64,000 nt of DNA, taken from positions 15,358,910 to 15,422,909 of the forward strand of contig NW_004955433.1 in assembly GCF_000276665.1 (NCBI RefSeq). Direction: 5' to 3'. A model generated the notes under the pieces. The model searched no databases. It was given only the letters and a program-made list of their open reading frames with translations, and was not told where the DNA came from. Positions 25,701 to 37,700 of the stretch are shown here, one piece after another. Position 1 is the stretch's first letter. The number at the start of each line of letters is the position of its first letter. Both the position numbers and the translations under genes were made by a program. Source of the stretch: Chinchilla lanigera. Taxonomy: Eukaryota > Chordata > Mammalia > Rodentia > Chinchillidae.

Positions 25701-28700
25701 AGGAGGCTAAGAGCTAGGGCTAAAAGTCAACAAGGCAGACCTTGATCATTAAAGGAAAAGAAGTTTTTAAAAATCTGTTTAGCCAGGGATGATGGTATAT
25801 GCTACGTGGGAGGCTGAGGCAGGAGGAACAAAAGTTGAGTTTGAGCAATTTGGCAAGACCCTGTCTCAGAATAAAAATTAAAAAAGGCTGGGATGTTGCT
25901 CAGCGGCACAGAGCTTGTCTTGCATGCACAAGACCCCGAATTCAATCCCCAGTACTGCAAAAAAGAAAAAAAAATTGTTTAAAGTTATAAAAGTTTTCTG
26001 ATTTCATTTATATAAAATGCCAGCAAAAGTAAATCCATAAAAACAGCAGGTAACAGCTACCAGGGGCTTCAGGGGTAGGAAACGGGGAACGATTGTTATC
26101 ACGTCTTTTTTTTTTGTTGTTTTTTTTTTTGGTTTTTCTCCGGTACCAGGAACTGAACTCACGACCTTGCGCTTGCCAGGCAGGCGCTTTGCCGCTGAGC
26201 TAAATCCCCAGCCCCTATCACGTCTTTTTAAGGGTAATAAAAATGATTTAAAATTAGACAGCTGGGCTTGGTGGTGCACATCTGTAATCTCGGCATTTGG
26301 GAGGCTGAGGCAGGAGGATCAGCATCAGTTTCAAGCCAGCCTAGGCTACACAGTGAGACCCAATCTCAAAATATAAAATGAAATTAGATAGTGCTGAAAG
26401 GTGTACCACTGTCTTAATATACTTAGGACCACTGCTGGAGTTGTCAGCATACACTTAAAATACCAGTACTTGGGAGTCTGATGAAGGAGGATCATATTAT
26501 GGTTTGCATCTAGATGTCCCCCTCAGAGGCAGTCATAGGTGGAGCTTTTCAGAGCTGATCTAGGGTATGTGATGCCTGGATCAAGGATTTGATGCTAGGA
26601 TTAAGGGTGTGAGTATTACTTCCGTAAGGGAGGGTAGCCTGGATAAGATATAAGGGACAGAATAGGTTCCTTGCTTGCTGCTTATCCTTTGTGGCTTGTT
26701 GCTTGCAGCCTTCCGCCTGCAATGGACTGTCTGTCCTCTGCAATGCCCCTCTGCCAAGCCACCCTGCCTTGGAGCCCGCCAACTCTGAACCGAAACCTCC
26801 ACAAGCTGTGAGCTAAATAAACCTTTCCTCCTTTAACTGGGGGTTCTGGGTATTCTGTCTCAGCAACAACAACAAAAAAAGGCACTAAGACAATCACCTC
26901 GAGTTTGAGGCCAGTCTGGATTAGGTAGTGAATTCAAGGCCAGCCTGAACTACACAGTGAGATTCTATCTCCAAAAAAGAAATAAATTTTTAAAAAAATA
27001 CACGCACACTTAAAACCACTGAATTGACCAATGTTAAGGATGGATTTTATGGTCTATAAATTCTATCTCAATGAAACTCAGAGAGAGACAGAGAGAGAGA
27101 GAAAAGAGAGAGAAACTGAGATTGAAAAGTGCCAGGGAAGCCTCGACGGGAGAAGCCAGAGCTGCTGCTGAGCGTTGGCCTTAGGCAGGGTGTGTGACAT
27201 GCAGGGTGGGCCCTGAGCCAACCACAGCCCCTACGGCTGTCCTGGAGCCTGATCCCCTTGCTGCCACAGTCCCTTTGCACAGGCTGTTCCCTCAGCTCAG
27301 AATGCACTGTGCCACACTTCAACACCAGCCCTGTCTCTGCCCTCCACCTGGGGGTCAGAGCTCCCTGGCGGGTGTGCCCTCCCTGCATAGCCCAGGTCAC
27401 TCTGCCTGCTTCACATGGCCACAGCAAACATCCATCTCCCCCAGACTCAAGCCTCAAGGGCACCTGGGCATGCCCTGTGCTCAGCTCAAGAGGCTCTGCA
27501 AACACGAGGAAGGAGACAGGCGCGCAGCAGGCAGGGGGATGCAGAGCCGTCTGGGAAGAGCTGCCAGGCTACGGGGTTGGCAGAGCCAGACAGTAAAGCA
27601 ACAGGGTTGAGGACGTAAGAGCGAGACACAGCACAGGGGGACACCCCAGGGGGGCCTGTCCAAGTCAGCAAGGGGCGGGAGGCAGGAGCTGGAAGAAATA
27701 CTGCTAACTTGAGGTGTGTGCAAGCAACTAGCTCCCAGAACTGAGGTCAGGTCCCAGCCCTGGTGACTCCCTTCCAGCAGACGGGCACTTTCTCTTGGTC
27801 ATCTCCGGGTGGGCTCACGGGACAGAGGAAGAGGGTGCCGCACCTAAAGGTAGGCAGGGCTGACAGCAGAGAGGCTGGCCGAGAACGCAGGGACCCATGT
27901 GGGGACGATGTGGCACGTGCAGCTGGGACCCTGGGCAAGCGGTGAGGCCCAGACTGCCGTGGAGGCAGGCATTGACTACGGAGGGAGAAGCTGAGCATGG
28001 AGATGAAAGGAGGAGAGCGAAGCAGCCAGGCACACGGAGGCGGGTGTCAGCCCCCCGGGGCGTGAAGCTTCCAGCTCAGGACCCCCAAATTCCTCCTGAC
28101 CAGTTGACAGGGCAATGAACTCCCAGCACAAACTTAGGAAGCCCTCCCTCATTTCTGGGTGTCTGACAGCACCCTCCTCCCACACGTGCTCATGTGGGCC
28201 CGCACCTTTCCTGAGGATCCGCTCTCAGCTCCTGGGAAGTGTGTGCGCATGTGTCTGTGTATGTGCGTGTGTGTGGTGAGTGACCAGCGGTTTTGTCCCC
28301 GTGGGCTGCCTCGCTCAGGACACTGGAAGAAAGGGCGGACCAAGTACAGGCCTCAGAGCAGACGTATTCCTGCCCCTTTCACAACTACGTCACTTCCTGT
28401 CCCCTAGCAAGAAGATGATCAGAAGGAAGCCCAGGGCCTCGGATTTAGGCCACCTCTTTTTTTAGAATCTTCCCAGGCCAAGAAAGGAGAGGCCACTGAC
28501 TACTATGCCATAGGCCTGGTGGGTCCAGGTTTTCCCACTATGTCCTCCGACCTGCTCCACAGTGGACTGTGCTCTCTGCCCATCCCTACCTCCCCAGGTA
28601 CCTGGTTCTGCAGCTGGGTGGTTGTGGTTTGCTGTTCACTGTCATGGACGGCCAACCTCTCCCGTAGGACCACCAGCTCCTCCTGAAGCTGAGCTTTCTC

Positions 28701-31700
28701 CTTCTGAAGCTGGGACATGGCCTCCACCATTCTATGCACCACAGGGGCTGCCCTTGGCAACCCCGACAGGCTCGAGCACTTCCCGCTGCCAAAGAGCCGC
28801 CCACCTACAAGCAAAGTAGTGGCCGGTCAGCAGGGCTGTGGTGGCCCCGCTGGCGGAGGAGGGGACAGCATGGCAGGATGGACCACTGCGATGGGAAGGG
28901 GGTGCAAGCAGGTGGGGGGCAGGTGCGGGCTGGAGGCAGTGGCAGCATGGGTCACTGGGGGACTTCAGCAGGCAGCTTCTGGGGAACAGAATTGCCTGGA
29001 CCAAGGCTTAGGAGAGCAACGTCCACTGACTGCTCTCCAAGCACACACTCCAGGTCTGAAGGCCAAGCCCCTCTCTGTAGCTCACAGGCTGGTGCCACCG
29101 AAAAAGACAAAGGCTTTTCACCCAGGAAACAGTGTGCTTGGGGGAAATGACTGCCTTCAACTTCAAGCTCTCTCAAGGGTATGGGAGAGAGGAGCAGAGG
29201 CCTCAGCTGTCCCTTCAGGAAATGGTCACCTGGGCACAGCAAGGGGGCAAAGGGAGCATGTGCAAGTGCGACAGACAGGACACAGGCAAACCAGCAGGTG
29301 GGGCAGGGGCAGCCAGGCCAGCACTGGGGGTGACACCTGCACGTGGGGACCACACCAGCACAAGAAAGGGACAAGTACCGAGTGGGGCAAGGCCCCAGCC
29401 TGAGTCCTCCTCCTCCCTTGGCCTTCCACTGTCCTGTCACCAGGAGCAAGAGAGAGACAGACAGACATGGAATTGAGGCCCGTGACCTGCTAAGGGGTCT
29501 GGGACGCTTGTCGAGCTGGCCAGCTTGCTGCCAGAGCACCAAGAAGGAACACGGTCTCTGCAGGCAGGATCTGGCCAGCGGCTCAGGCGACACAAGGACA
29601 CAGGAGGATGGGGAGGGGGGCCCTCTTCCTTTCAGTGGCCCAAACAGAGACTGCAGAGTGTCCAGGAGCAAAGAGGCCAGCTCTTGACTACTGAGTCTTC
29701 CCACCTGGCCTTGGTCCAGGGCCTCCGGGCCCCTTGCCTAGGGGTGAGGGCTCCCAGACTCGGTCACTGAAGCCACCTGCATCTGACAGGCCAGCAGCTT
29801 AGACCAGGAGGCAGAAAGGCACTGGGGGCTCTGCCAAGGAACTGGGATAAGAGGGGGCAGTTGCCGTGGGCATGGGAAGGGCCAGCTCAGAACTGCCCCC
29901 AAGCTGGATGGGGAGGGGTGAGGCCGGGCTGTCTAGAAAGCGGGGGCACTCCCAGCCGGCTTTCCCTTCTTCCAGAGAGCTGGGGCCGGGCTCTCCCTGC
30001 TTGGACAGTGGCCCTGGCTGTGTGGCCTGCATGTGACACAGCATGCAAGTCACAGAGCTGCCCAGGCTTCTGTGGCCTGTTCCAGAAAGAGTGAGGGCAT
30101 GTGGATGCTTCCAGACCTGAACACGGGGCTGCCATGGGGGGTGGCATGTGACCCATGTGGCCCTCTGCCCTTGGCAGACTGCTGTGGCATGGGAGGGAAG
30201 GCACTGGACTCTAGCCTCCAGCCAGGGAGTGGTTCTGCCACTTGAGCAGTGCGTGGGAGGGGTCCACGGGGTCTCCTGTGAGGATGGGGTCAATGTGCAG
30301 AGCCCAGAAAGCAGGCTTGGGAAAGCAGCCTGGCACCCTGAGGGTGCGCAGTGTGGGTGACTGTCACAGCCCACAGGGCTGAAATGAAGCCGAAAGGGTC
30401 CTGTCATTGAGACACCGCTCTGTTACTGGAGGCCTGAAACACCCCCCAAGCTGCCCCAGTGAGGCTCACCAGGACCTCAGCACCAGGCCCTGGGCTAATG
30501 CTGGGAGCTGAAGGAGCCTGGGTAGCCAGAGGGAGAAAAAAGGTCTCAGAGAAGCCCAGGGAGGGTGGAGGAAGGGAAGAGGGGAGGAGGAGGAGGTGAG
30601 CCACAGGGCCAACTGGCAGGTCCATTTTCACAGGCGCCACTCGTCACAGGACTGGTGCTCACATATGTCAGGATGGCCGAGTAGTCTAAGGGGCTGCATT
30701 CAGGACTGGCGCTCCTGAATGCAGGGCCCAGGGGGGTCCAGTGTACAGACAAGAGCCAGTCCTCACCCCTAACAGGACCTGGCCTTCCTCTTCTCAGCAC
30801 CTCTCTGCTACCCCGGAAGGAAGGCCCGCCTCACGGGCTGGATGATGTCCCCTCTAAAGCCTGCTGCCCTTACCTCAGTCAGACCCCACATCTTGGAATC
30901 TGGCTCTGGCCCAACCTCGAAGAAGGGCAGACTCCTGCCAGACCCCAGCAAGTTCAGACACACAGATTAACCTTCGGGCACAGGAAAACAGCAGGAACAC
31001 CAGGGCCCTTTCCTCTGGGCTTCCCCTTGGGCTCTCGAGGATGCTCTGCCTCGGTTCTCCATGGGCTGGGCCTCGCTGCTAGGACGCCTGGCACAGACTA
31101 TGAGACCACAAAGGGGGCCTGTAGAATCTTCCAGAACCGGCCTTGCCAAGGAAAAGCAGAGCCGCCAGCTCCTTTCTCTCAGCCTAGAGGCTGGAGAATC
31201 CAATCCCTGTCCTGGGAGCCTTAGACCCCCACGGGCCCAGGCTGGACGGGAGGGAGCCAGGCCTCTCAGCAGGCGGTGGCGTCTGGGAGGCTGCCACCTG
31301 TGCCCTGCTTTTGACAGGTGCTGGGAAAAGACAAAAAGCAGGGAAATTCAACCCTAGCCCCCGCTGGCCAAGGCCTCTTATCACTGGGTGGGGCTGGTGG
31401 CATGAGGAGAAGCAGGGGACAGACAACACTGTCCCTGGATCCGGCAGAGGCAGGCTAGAGTCTCCAAGTTCCGCTCTGTGTCAGGTAAGGTGGCCAAAGT
31501 CAGCCTGAGCCAACCCCCTGGGGGTGCAGATGTGGGGACATCTCTGACCCCACAAGAGCCTCCCTCCTGTGCTAGCTTCGCCAGGGTGTTCCGGGTCAGC
31601 AGGCAGCCCTTCTTTACCTGATTTCTCTACATTCATGGCACCACCAGCTGCCGGGGCCTCTCTGTCCCGCTTGGGGACCAGCGCCTGCCTCTTCAGGAGA

Positions 31701-34700
31701 TTGTCTTCTTTCGTCCCCTGACTCTTGCTCTTGCACCCCTTGTCCTGCAGGGCCTGCTGCCAAGACACAACCAGAATCCTCACATGAAGGGGCTGTGCCA
31801 GGGAAGGACCCTGGACCTGGGAACAGTGTACTCTGGAGCTGGTATGGCCCTCAGGCCCCCAGCTCAAGCTCTCACTGTGCTGGCAAGGGACAACGAGGCC
31901 TGGGGTCTAAAAGGAAGTGGCCTCAGCTCCCACAGCAAGACAGTGGCGGTACATACTCCTGCCCTGTGCCAGCCAGACCAGAACAAGCAAAGGAGGTTCT
32001 GGGCACCTGAAGTCCTCACACCAAGCTTGGGCCAGCCCTGGAGGCTCCCTGGGTGCAAGTCACCAGCCACCAGTCCGCAGGTCCACAGGGATGTCCAGCC
32101 GCATCATACACACCTCCATCTCAGGGCAACTGCCCCACACTATGAGCTGCTACCACCCCCAGCACACAGCCCTCTACTCCGGCTGGGACCCTGAGGACTA
32201 GGAAGTTATGTACAAGTCCACCCAAGCAGGGCAAGGGCTCCCCTGCCTCCTCCATTCTCCCCACCGTATGTGGCTCTCCAGGGACCATGGGACCCCCTCC
32301 TCCAGATCAAGGAGGTTTAAAGACAAAGAGGTGGGGACACAGCAGACCACTGAACAGGTGGGAGGGGAGTGAGACGAGCAGAAAGCAGTGCTAGGCAGCT
32401 CACGCAGGAAGATGCCAGGCATGTGGCAGAGCCACGTGGAAGTGCAATCCCATTGGAGGGTGGTAAACATAAAAGAGATAGAGAAGACAATCCAGAGAGA
32501 TCGATGGACGGTGGCTCTTTGTGGGAGGTGGGGGTGACAGGAAGGGACTAAGAGTAGAAGTAAGCATCATTTAAACATTTGAAGAATAAGATGAAACTTC
32601 ACAGTGGGAAGGGGAAGGGAACAGAGGTGACTGTCCAGTTCATTCTGAGCCTCTCTGGCATTTGAAGTTTTCACCTGATAAACATCTACAGCGTTTTGTT
32701 TCTTTCTTAACATCAATAGGGGTATCAAGGAGGAGCTTGTGCGCCTTTGTGCTCTCTCTCAAAACAGACAAGTGGTATGTTTTAAAAATAGTCTGGCCAC
32801 ACAGGATAGTGCACACCTGTAATTCTAGCACACAACAGGCTGAGGCAAAGAGAATCTTTACAAGTTCAAGCCTAGCCTCGGCTGTTTATTGAGTTCAAAG
32901 CCAGGCTGAACTACACTGCAAAACCATATCTCAAGAAAAATAAAAACAGTCCGGACTGGGCAAGGCCTGGGTGGACCACCTGTCACCTGCGTGTGGTGGG
33001 GTGTAACTAAGTCGTAGTACTTACCTTCCCTGAAGCTGCACTACCCTCCTTAAACTACAACTTACAATAACAGTGCCCCTAGCGCTGGTACACCGTAACT
33101 GCAGCCGTGAAGCAAAACACAAAGGGTATGGCGCACAGCAGCAGTGATTACTATTTCTGTATTTAGAAAAGTTCCATTTTTTAAAACTTGGACCATCAAA
33201 AGCCAATAAAAACAACTGCAAAGAAGAGGAAAAGCGACATCAGCAGGGTCCTTAGCTCGCCATCCACTCCCTCACTCGCGCCTTCTCCTGATTCCAAGCC
33301 GGGAAGCAAACCCTTTGTATTTTGGAAAATTCCTGACAACTTAATTTTGTCCCCACCCCTCGACCAGCTGCCACACCATCACAAGCAGGTTTGTTGGCCG
33401 TGGCAGCAACAGCAACAGCTGGAAGTTCCCATTTGTCGGCTGGAGCAAAGGTTATACTATTTCTGGCCTGCTGGCCAAGGCGCAGGAAGAACAGACGGCC
33501 CAGGGCTGGAATTCCTGCAGCACCTCTATGAGTGTCTTGGAGGCTAGAGGTGACTACGCCTATGGGCTGCCCTGCTGGGACTGCGACCCACTCTGGCCCC
33601 ACATCCATGACCCTGACGTGACAGAGCCCTGTGGGGACCCAAAGAGACATGAACAGCATGGAGGTGGGATGCTGGCTACAGCTTCTGAGAGCCTCAGCAT
33701 ATCTGCTGACCCCAGGCCTCGGGTGCAGCCTGACACCCCATAATCAAAACTCAGGAACACAGCACCACCCAACTGGAGGCCTTGCATTCCTAACCACAGC
33801 CTCCCCGTTTAAATACCAGTGGCCCAAGTCAGGGCAAAGACTAACTCTCTGGTTTCTTTAACTGTTCTCTGGCCAGGCTGGATTTCCCTCAGACCTTACA
33901 GATAAAAGGACCATCTGGTTTAGTTTGCAGATGAACCATATGATAAGGGCTGAGGAACACCATGAAACACAAGCCTTGGCCCTGGGCTCCTATCCAGATC
34001 AGGGGTTGGGGTCCCACACTGCCCGGCCCAGGGCTTTCGTCCACACTGGGGAGGATTCCTTGGAGGAATACATGCTACCCAGCCCTTTCCTGCCCATGGC
34101 TCTGTGCACGGTCTGTGCACAGTGCCTTCAAGGTGCTATGCACATTTGGCTTCCAGGAAGGCAGAATCTCTCCATGTGGATGTCAGAAGAGAATGAGGGA
34201 GGGTGAGGGGGTGGGGCTCGGCACAGGCTTTCTTAGGCCCTCAGCAACAGTCCCAGGTAATCCCGTATTTCATCCTCTGCTGCAGCGTTTATGGCCCCTG
34301 CCTGCTTTGCATTCATGATCATTCCGTGACTCTCTGGCACCCCTGCCAGATTGTCAAATATTTATTCTCTTCCCTGTTTCCCTGCACCTAGCACAGCACT
34401 GGCGCATAGTAGGCCCCTCATCAGTATCTCTTTAATGAATGTATGGATTAAAAATGGGCAGAGCCCATGATGCTCTTGAAAGTACTCAAAGCCAGCACTC
34501 ACAGCTATACGAATATGTAAAGGGCTCACCATAATCAGAAACAATACAGAGAAGGTACAGGAAAAAATGTATCTGTATCTATATATGCATATAGTGGTAC
34601 TGGGAATTGAACCCAGGGCCTCAAGCATGCCAGGCAAGTGTTCTACCACTGAGCTACACTCTCAGCCCAGTAACAACAGTTCATAGTAAAACCTCAAGTA

Positions 34701-37700
34701 GAATATTATGCAATAGTTTAAAAGAATGAGGCTGACAGTCTACAAATATAAGCAGTTACATAGGAATGATAAATGAATAACCAACTGTCATAGTAGATCT
34801 CTCAAGACAGGGGACCACAAGAGGCATTCAGTTTCAGGTATTGTCTACAAATGTACAAGGTAAATTCTTTATACCATGTGCTATAAAGCTAATTGTGTTC
34901 AGTGGTTCAGACCCCCACTCAGTGGGTGACCATCTCTCTGAACCTGTGTGTCCTCCGCTTAGAGCTCGGATAGAAGAGTAACTGTCTTGAGACAGTTAGA
35001 ATTATATGAGATATATAATGCCTACATTCAGCAACCATGTTTAACAAACACTAACCACTATGCTGCTATCTTTATTCTTATTTCTACAGTCAAATTTTCA
35101 CACATACATATAAAGTTTGCCTTTTAAAAATTAGTGGTAATGGCAAGGGGGGATCCCCAAGTTTTGGTGAAGCCCTGTCTAGCTTTGAATTCTCACTTCA
35201 AACAAGGAAATACTATATAAGTATGGTCCCCAGTCTCACATCCGAGTGGAAATAAACAGCTACCCCAAACCAGCTTGTTTTCCCAATACTCCAGGCCCTG
35301 CTCATCTCAGCAGAGGCCCCATACTTCCCACTTCAACACCTCACTCTAGGTGTGGCCAAAAAGCTTCTGTCCACTCCCGTGAGATCTTCATGGAGACATA
35401 GTACAAGCAAACTGCCCCATCCAAGCAGGCTCAGGGCTGGATGGGCTGCGAGGAGCATGGTGGAGAGATGCAAGGCAGGTCCCCAGAACCTGTTGAGGAC
35501 CAGCTGCTGGAGCTCAGCAGACTAAGGGGCACCCTGACCCGCTCACCCCCTCATCATGCTGAAGGCCCAGCGCTTACCTGCACGGTCAGGTAGAGCTTCC
35601 GAGGACTCCCAGGGTCCGCCCACTCCACGCTGCGGGCTCGGCACTGTGCTAGACTAGGGCGAGCTGCAACTCGGGCACTGGAGTCCTCATCCCCGCCAAC
35701 CAGCGTGTCCCTTCCACGCCCTGTCCCGGGACAGAGAGATAGGTGAGAGTTCAAACCGCTGGCCGCAGACCACTGGCCAGGCCTCCGCCAGCTCAACTTT
35801 TGCACTCTCCCTGATGGGCAGGAGCGCCTCACACGCCCTCACCCCTGCCCCATGTGCAGGGAAGGCCTGACAGGGCAGCCACTGCCCTTTCGTACCAAAA
35901 GCCACCTAGATTCTCTTCTGAAGGTCACCCGACACCCTGCAGGGGTACCCTCTCTCCTCACAGTGGCTTTGGGGACCCACACTTGGTCTCTTTAGAGACA
36001 GTAGCATAAGGAAGCCAACGCCACCCTGGGAGCTGCACCCCAGGGCTGTGGCTTTATTACCCAGGCTGCCTCTAGGTGGCAATTTCTCCCTGTCTTCACT
36101 AAAGCCAAACCCACAGTGGGTGGCCTGACCCCTGCGGTTCCCAAAGCATCCTTAGGAACAGGTAAAGAGCATCCCCTTGGGCTCTGACACAGTGTCCTGC
36201 TGACTGGGCAAGCCCCCTCCCCATCTAGCCCCACCATAGCCTGTGAGATGGACAGGTGCCAAGCCGTGGAGCCATGGCCCTGGAATGCGATCCCATCTGA
36301 CTGTAGCCACTGAGTGTGTCCCAGGCCTTTCTCAAAGCCTCAGTCTGCTTGTCAGTACAATGGGGGGATAACAAGCCAACTCCACAGTCCTATGGTGAGG
36401 ATCAGAAAGGAGGAGACATATCAAGTACCTACAGGGTACCAAACACACAGGAAGTGCCCCACATCCAGGCCCTGAGGGTCACATCTGCCACCAGCTCGTC
36501 ATTACCTCAGGATTAGAACCAGTGGACCAGAAGGGCTAAAGATGTGCCTCGGGTCACACAGAGCCAGTATTTAAGTCTTCTGGGCTGATCCACACAATGC
36601 CACCGACCACTCTTGGGAGGCCACGAAGGGGCTGGCGGGGGCACTCAGAGAGGCCAAGGCTGAGACCCTCCCCAGCAGCAGACCACGCCTGCATTTCACA
36701 CAGTTCATGTGACCCATGTCTTAAAGTCTGTGTGGTCACAATATTCATTTTAAAGACCTGCGCATGCGCACATACACAGGCAACTATAAGGAGCTATACA
36801 AAATGCTCGCTGACTTTTGTGTATGGTTTTCTGTGGTTTTTCTCTTCAATTTTTTTTAGGTTTTCCAAGGGAAAAGGTTTTTGTTTTCCTTCTCTCTCTT
36901 TTTTAACCAGGAAAGCCACACTTGTTCACATTATACTTATAATCCTCTGGACAACACCGGGGTAGACCCCATCCTCTGCCCGCTTCAGACAGCTGGGTCT
37001 GCCTGACCCACAGCTTTTCCTGGGGGCCCTTTTTCATCCCCAGCTGTGGCGGGGAGCAGCCAGCCCCAGGGAGCCATAGAAGCGGGGAGACCTTGGAAGG
37101 CACTGCCCTGGCTGCCCTGACAGCACAAATGCCGTGATGGAGGAAGAGGGGTGAACAGGAACTTGCTATGTGCCCGTTCTGGGCCTCAGTGTCCCCTCTG
37201 TACACTGAGAGGCTTAGACCTAATGGCCCAGAGGGACAGGCTAGAAAGCTAAACCCGTCCCTGCAGGTCGGGAGTGAGTGACAGCAGATTGCTGAAGGGA
37301 TCTCACTGCACAGCCCTGTCTCCCTACCCTGCCCCGTGACCTGTCCCCAGGGAGCTCAGCAAGGGGTCTCAGGGCCTGTCCAGCCCCAATAATCCAGCTT
37401 CCACCAGGAATCAGAGGAGCCGCCCACTCCTTGACGTCCGTGCACCAGGGGACGTGACCCAGAAAGCACAGTTGGCACCGACAGCTCCCCAGGGGACAGC
37501 AGGGGCCCAGACTCCGGACCCCTTCACCACACACCTGCTATGGGGATCTCTACAGAGGCCCCCCTGGCCAGCACCTACAACTAAGCTCATAGCACCCAAA
37601 GCCAGCCAGGCCACGCTCCAAGCAGCCTCAGTGTGCTCCGCACACCCGTCCAGGGCGAGTCCAGGCGGGATCGAGTGTCAGCACTGCGCCAGGCACCCAG

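Noticed and set aside
28952..29704. 250-residue open frame on the - strand and overlapping + strand frames
   Set aside because: GC-rich intronic sequence with no domain, no matching splice sites and no family resemblance.
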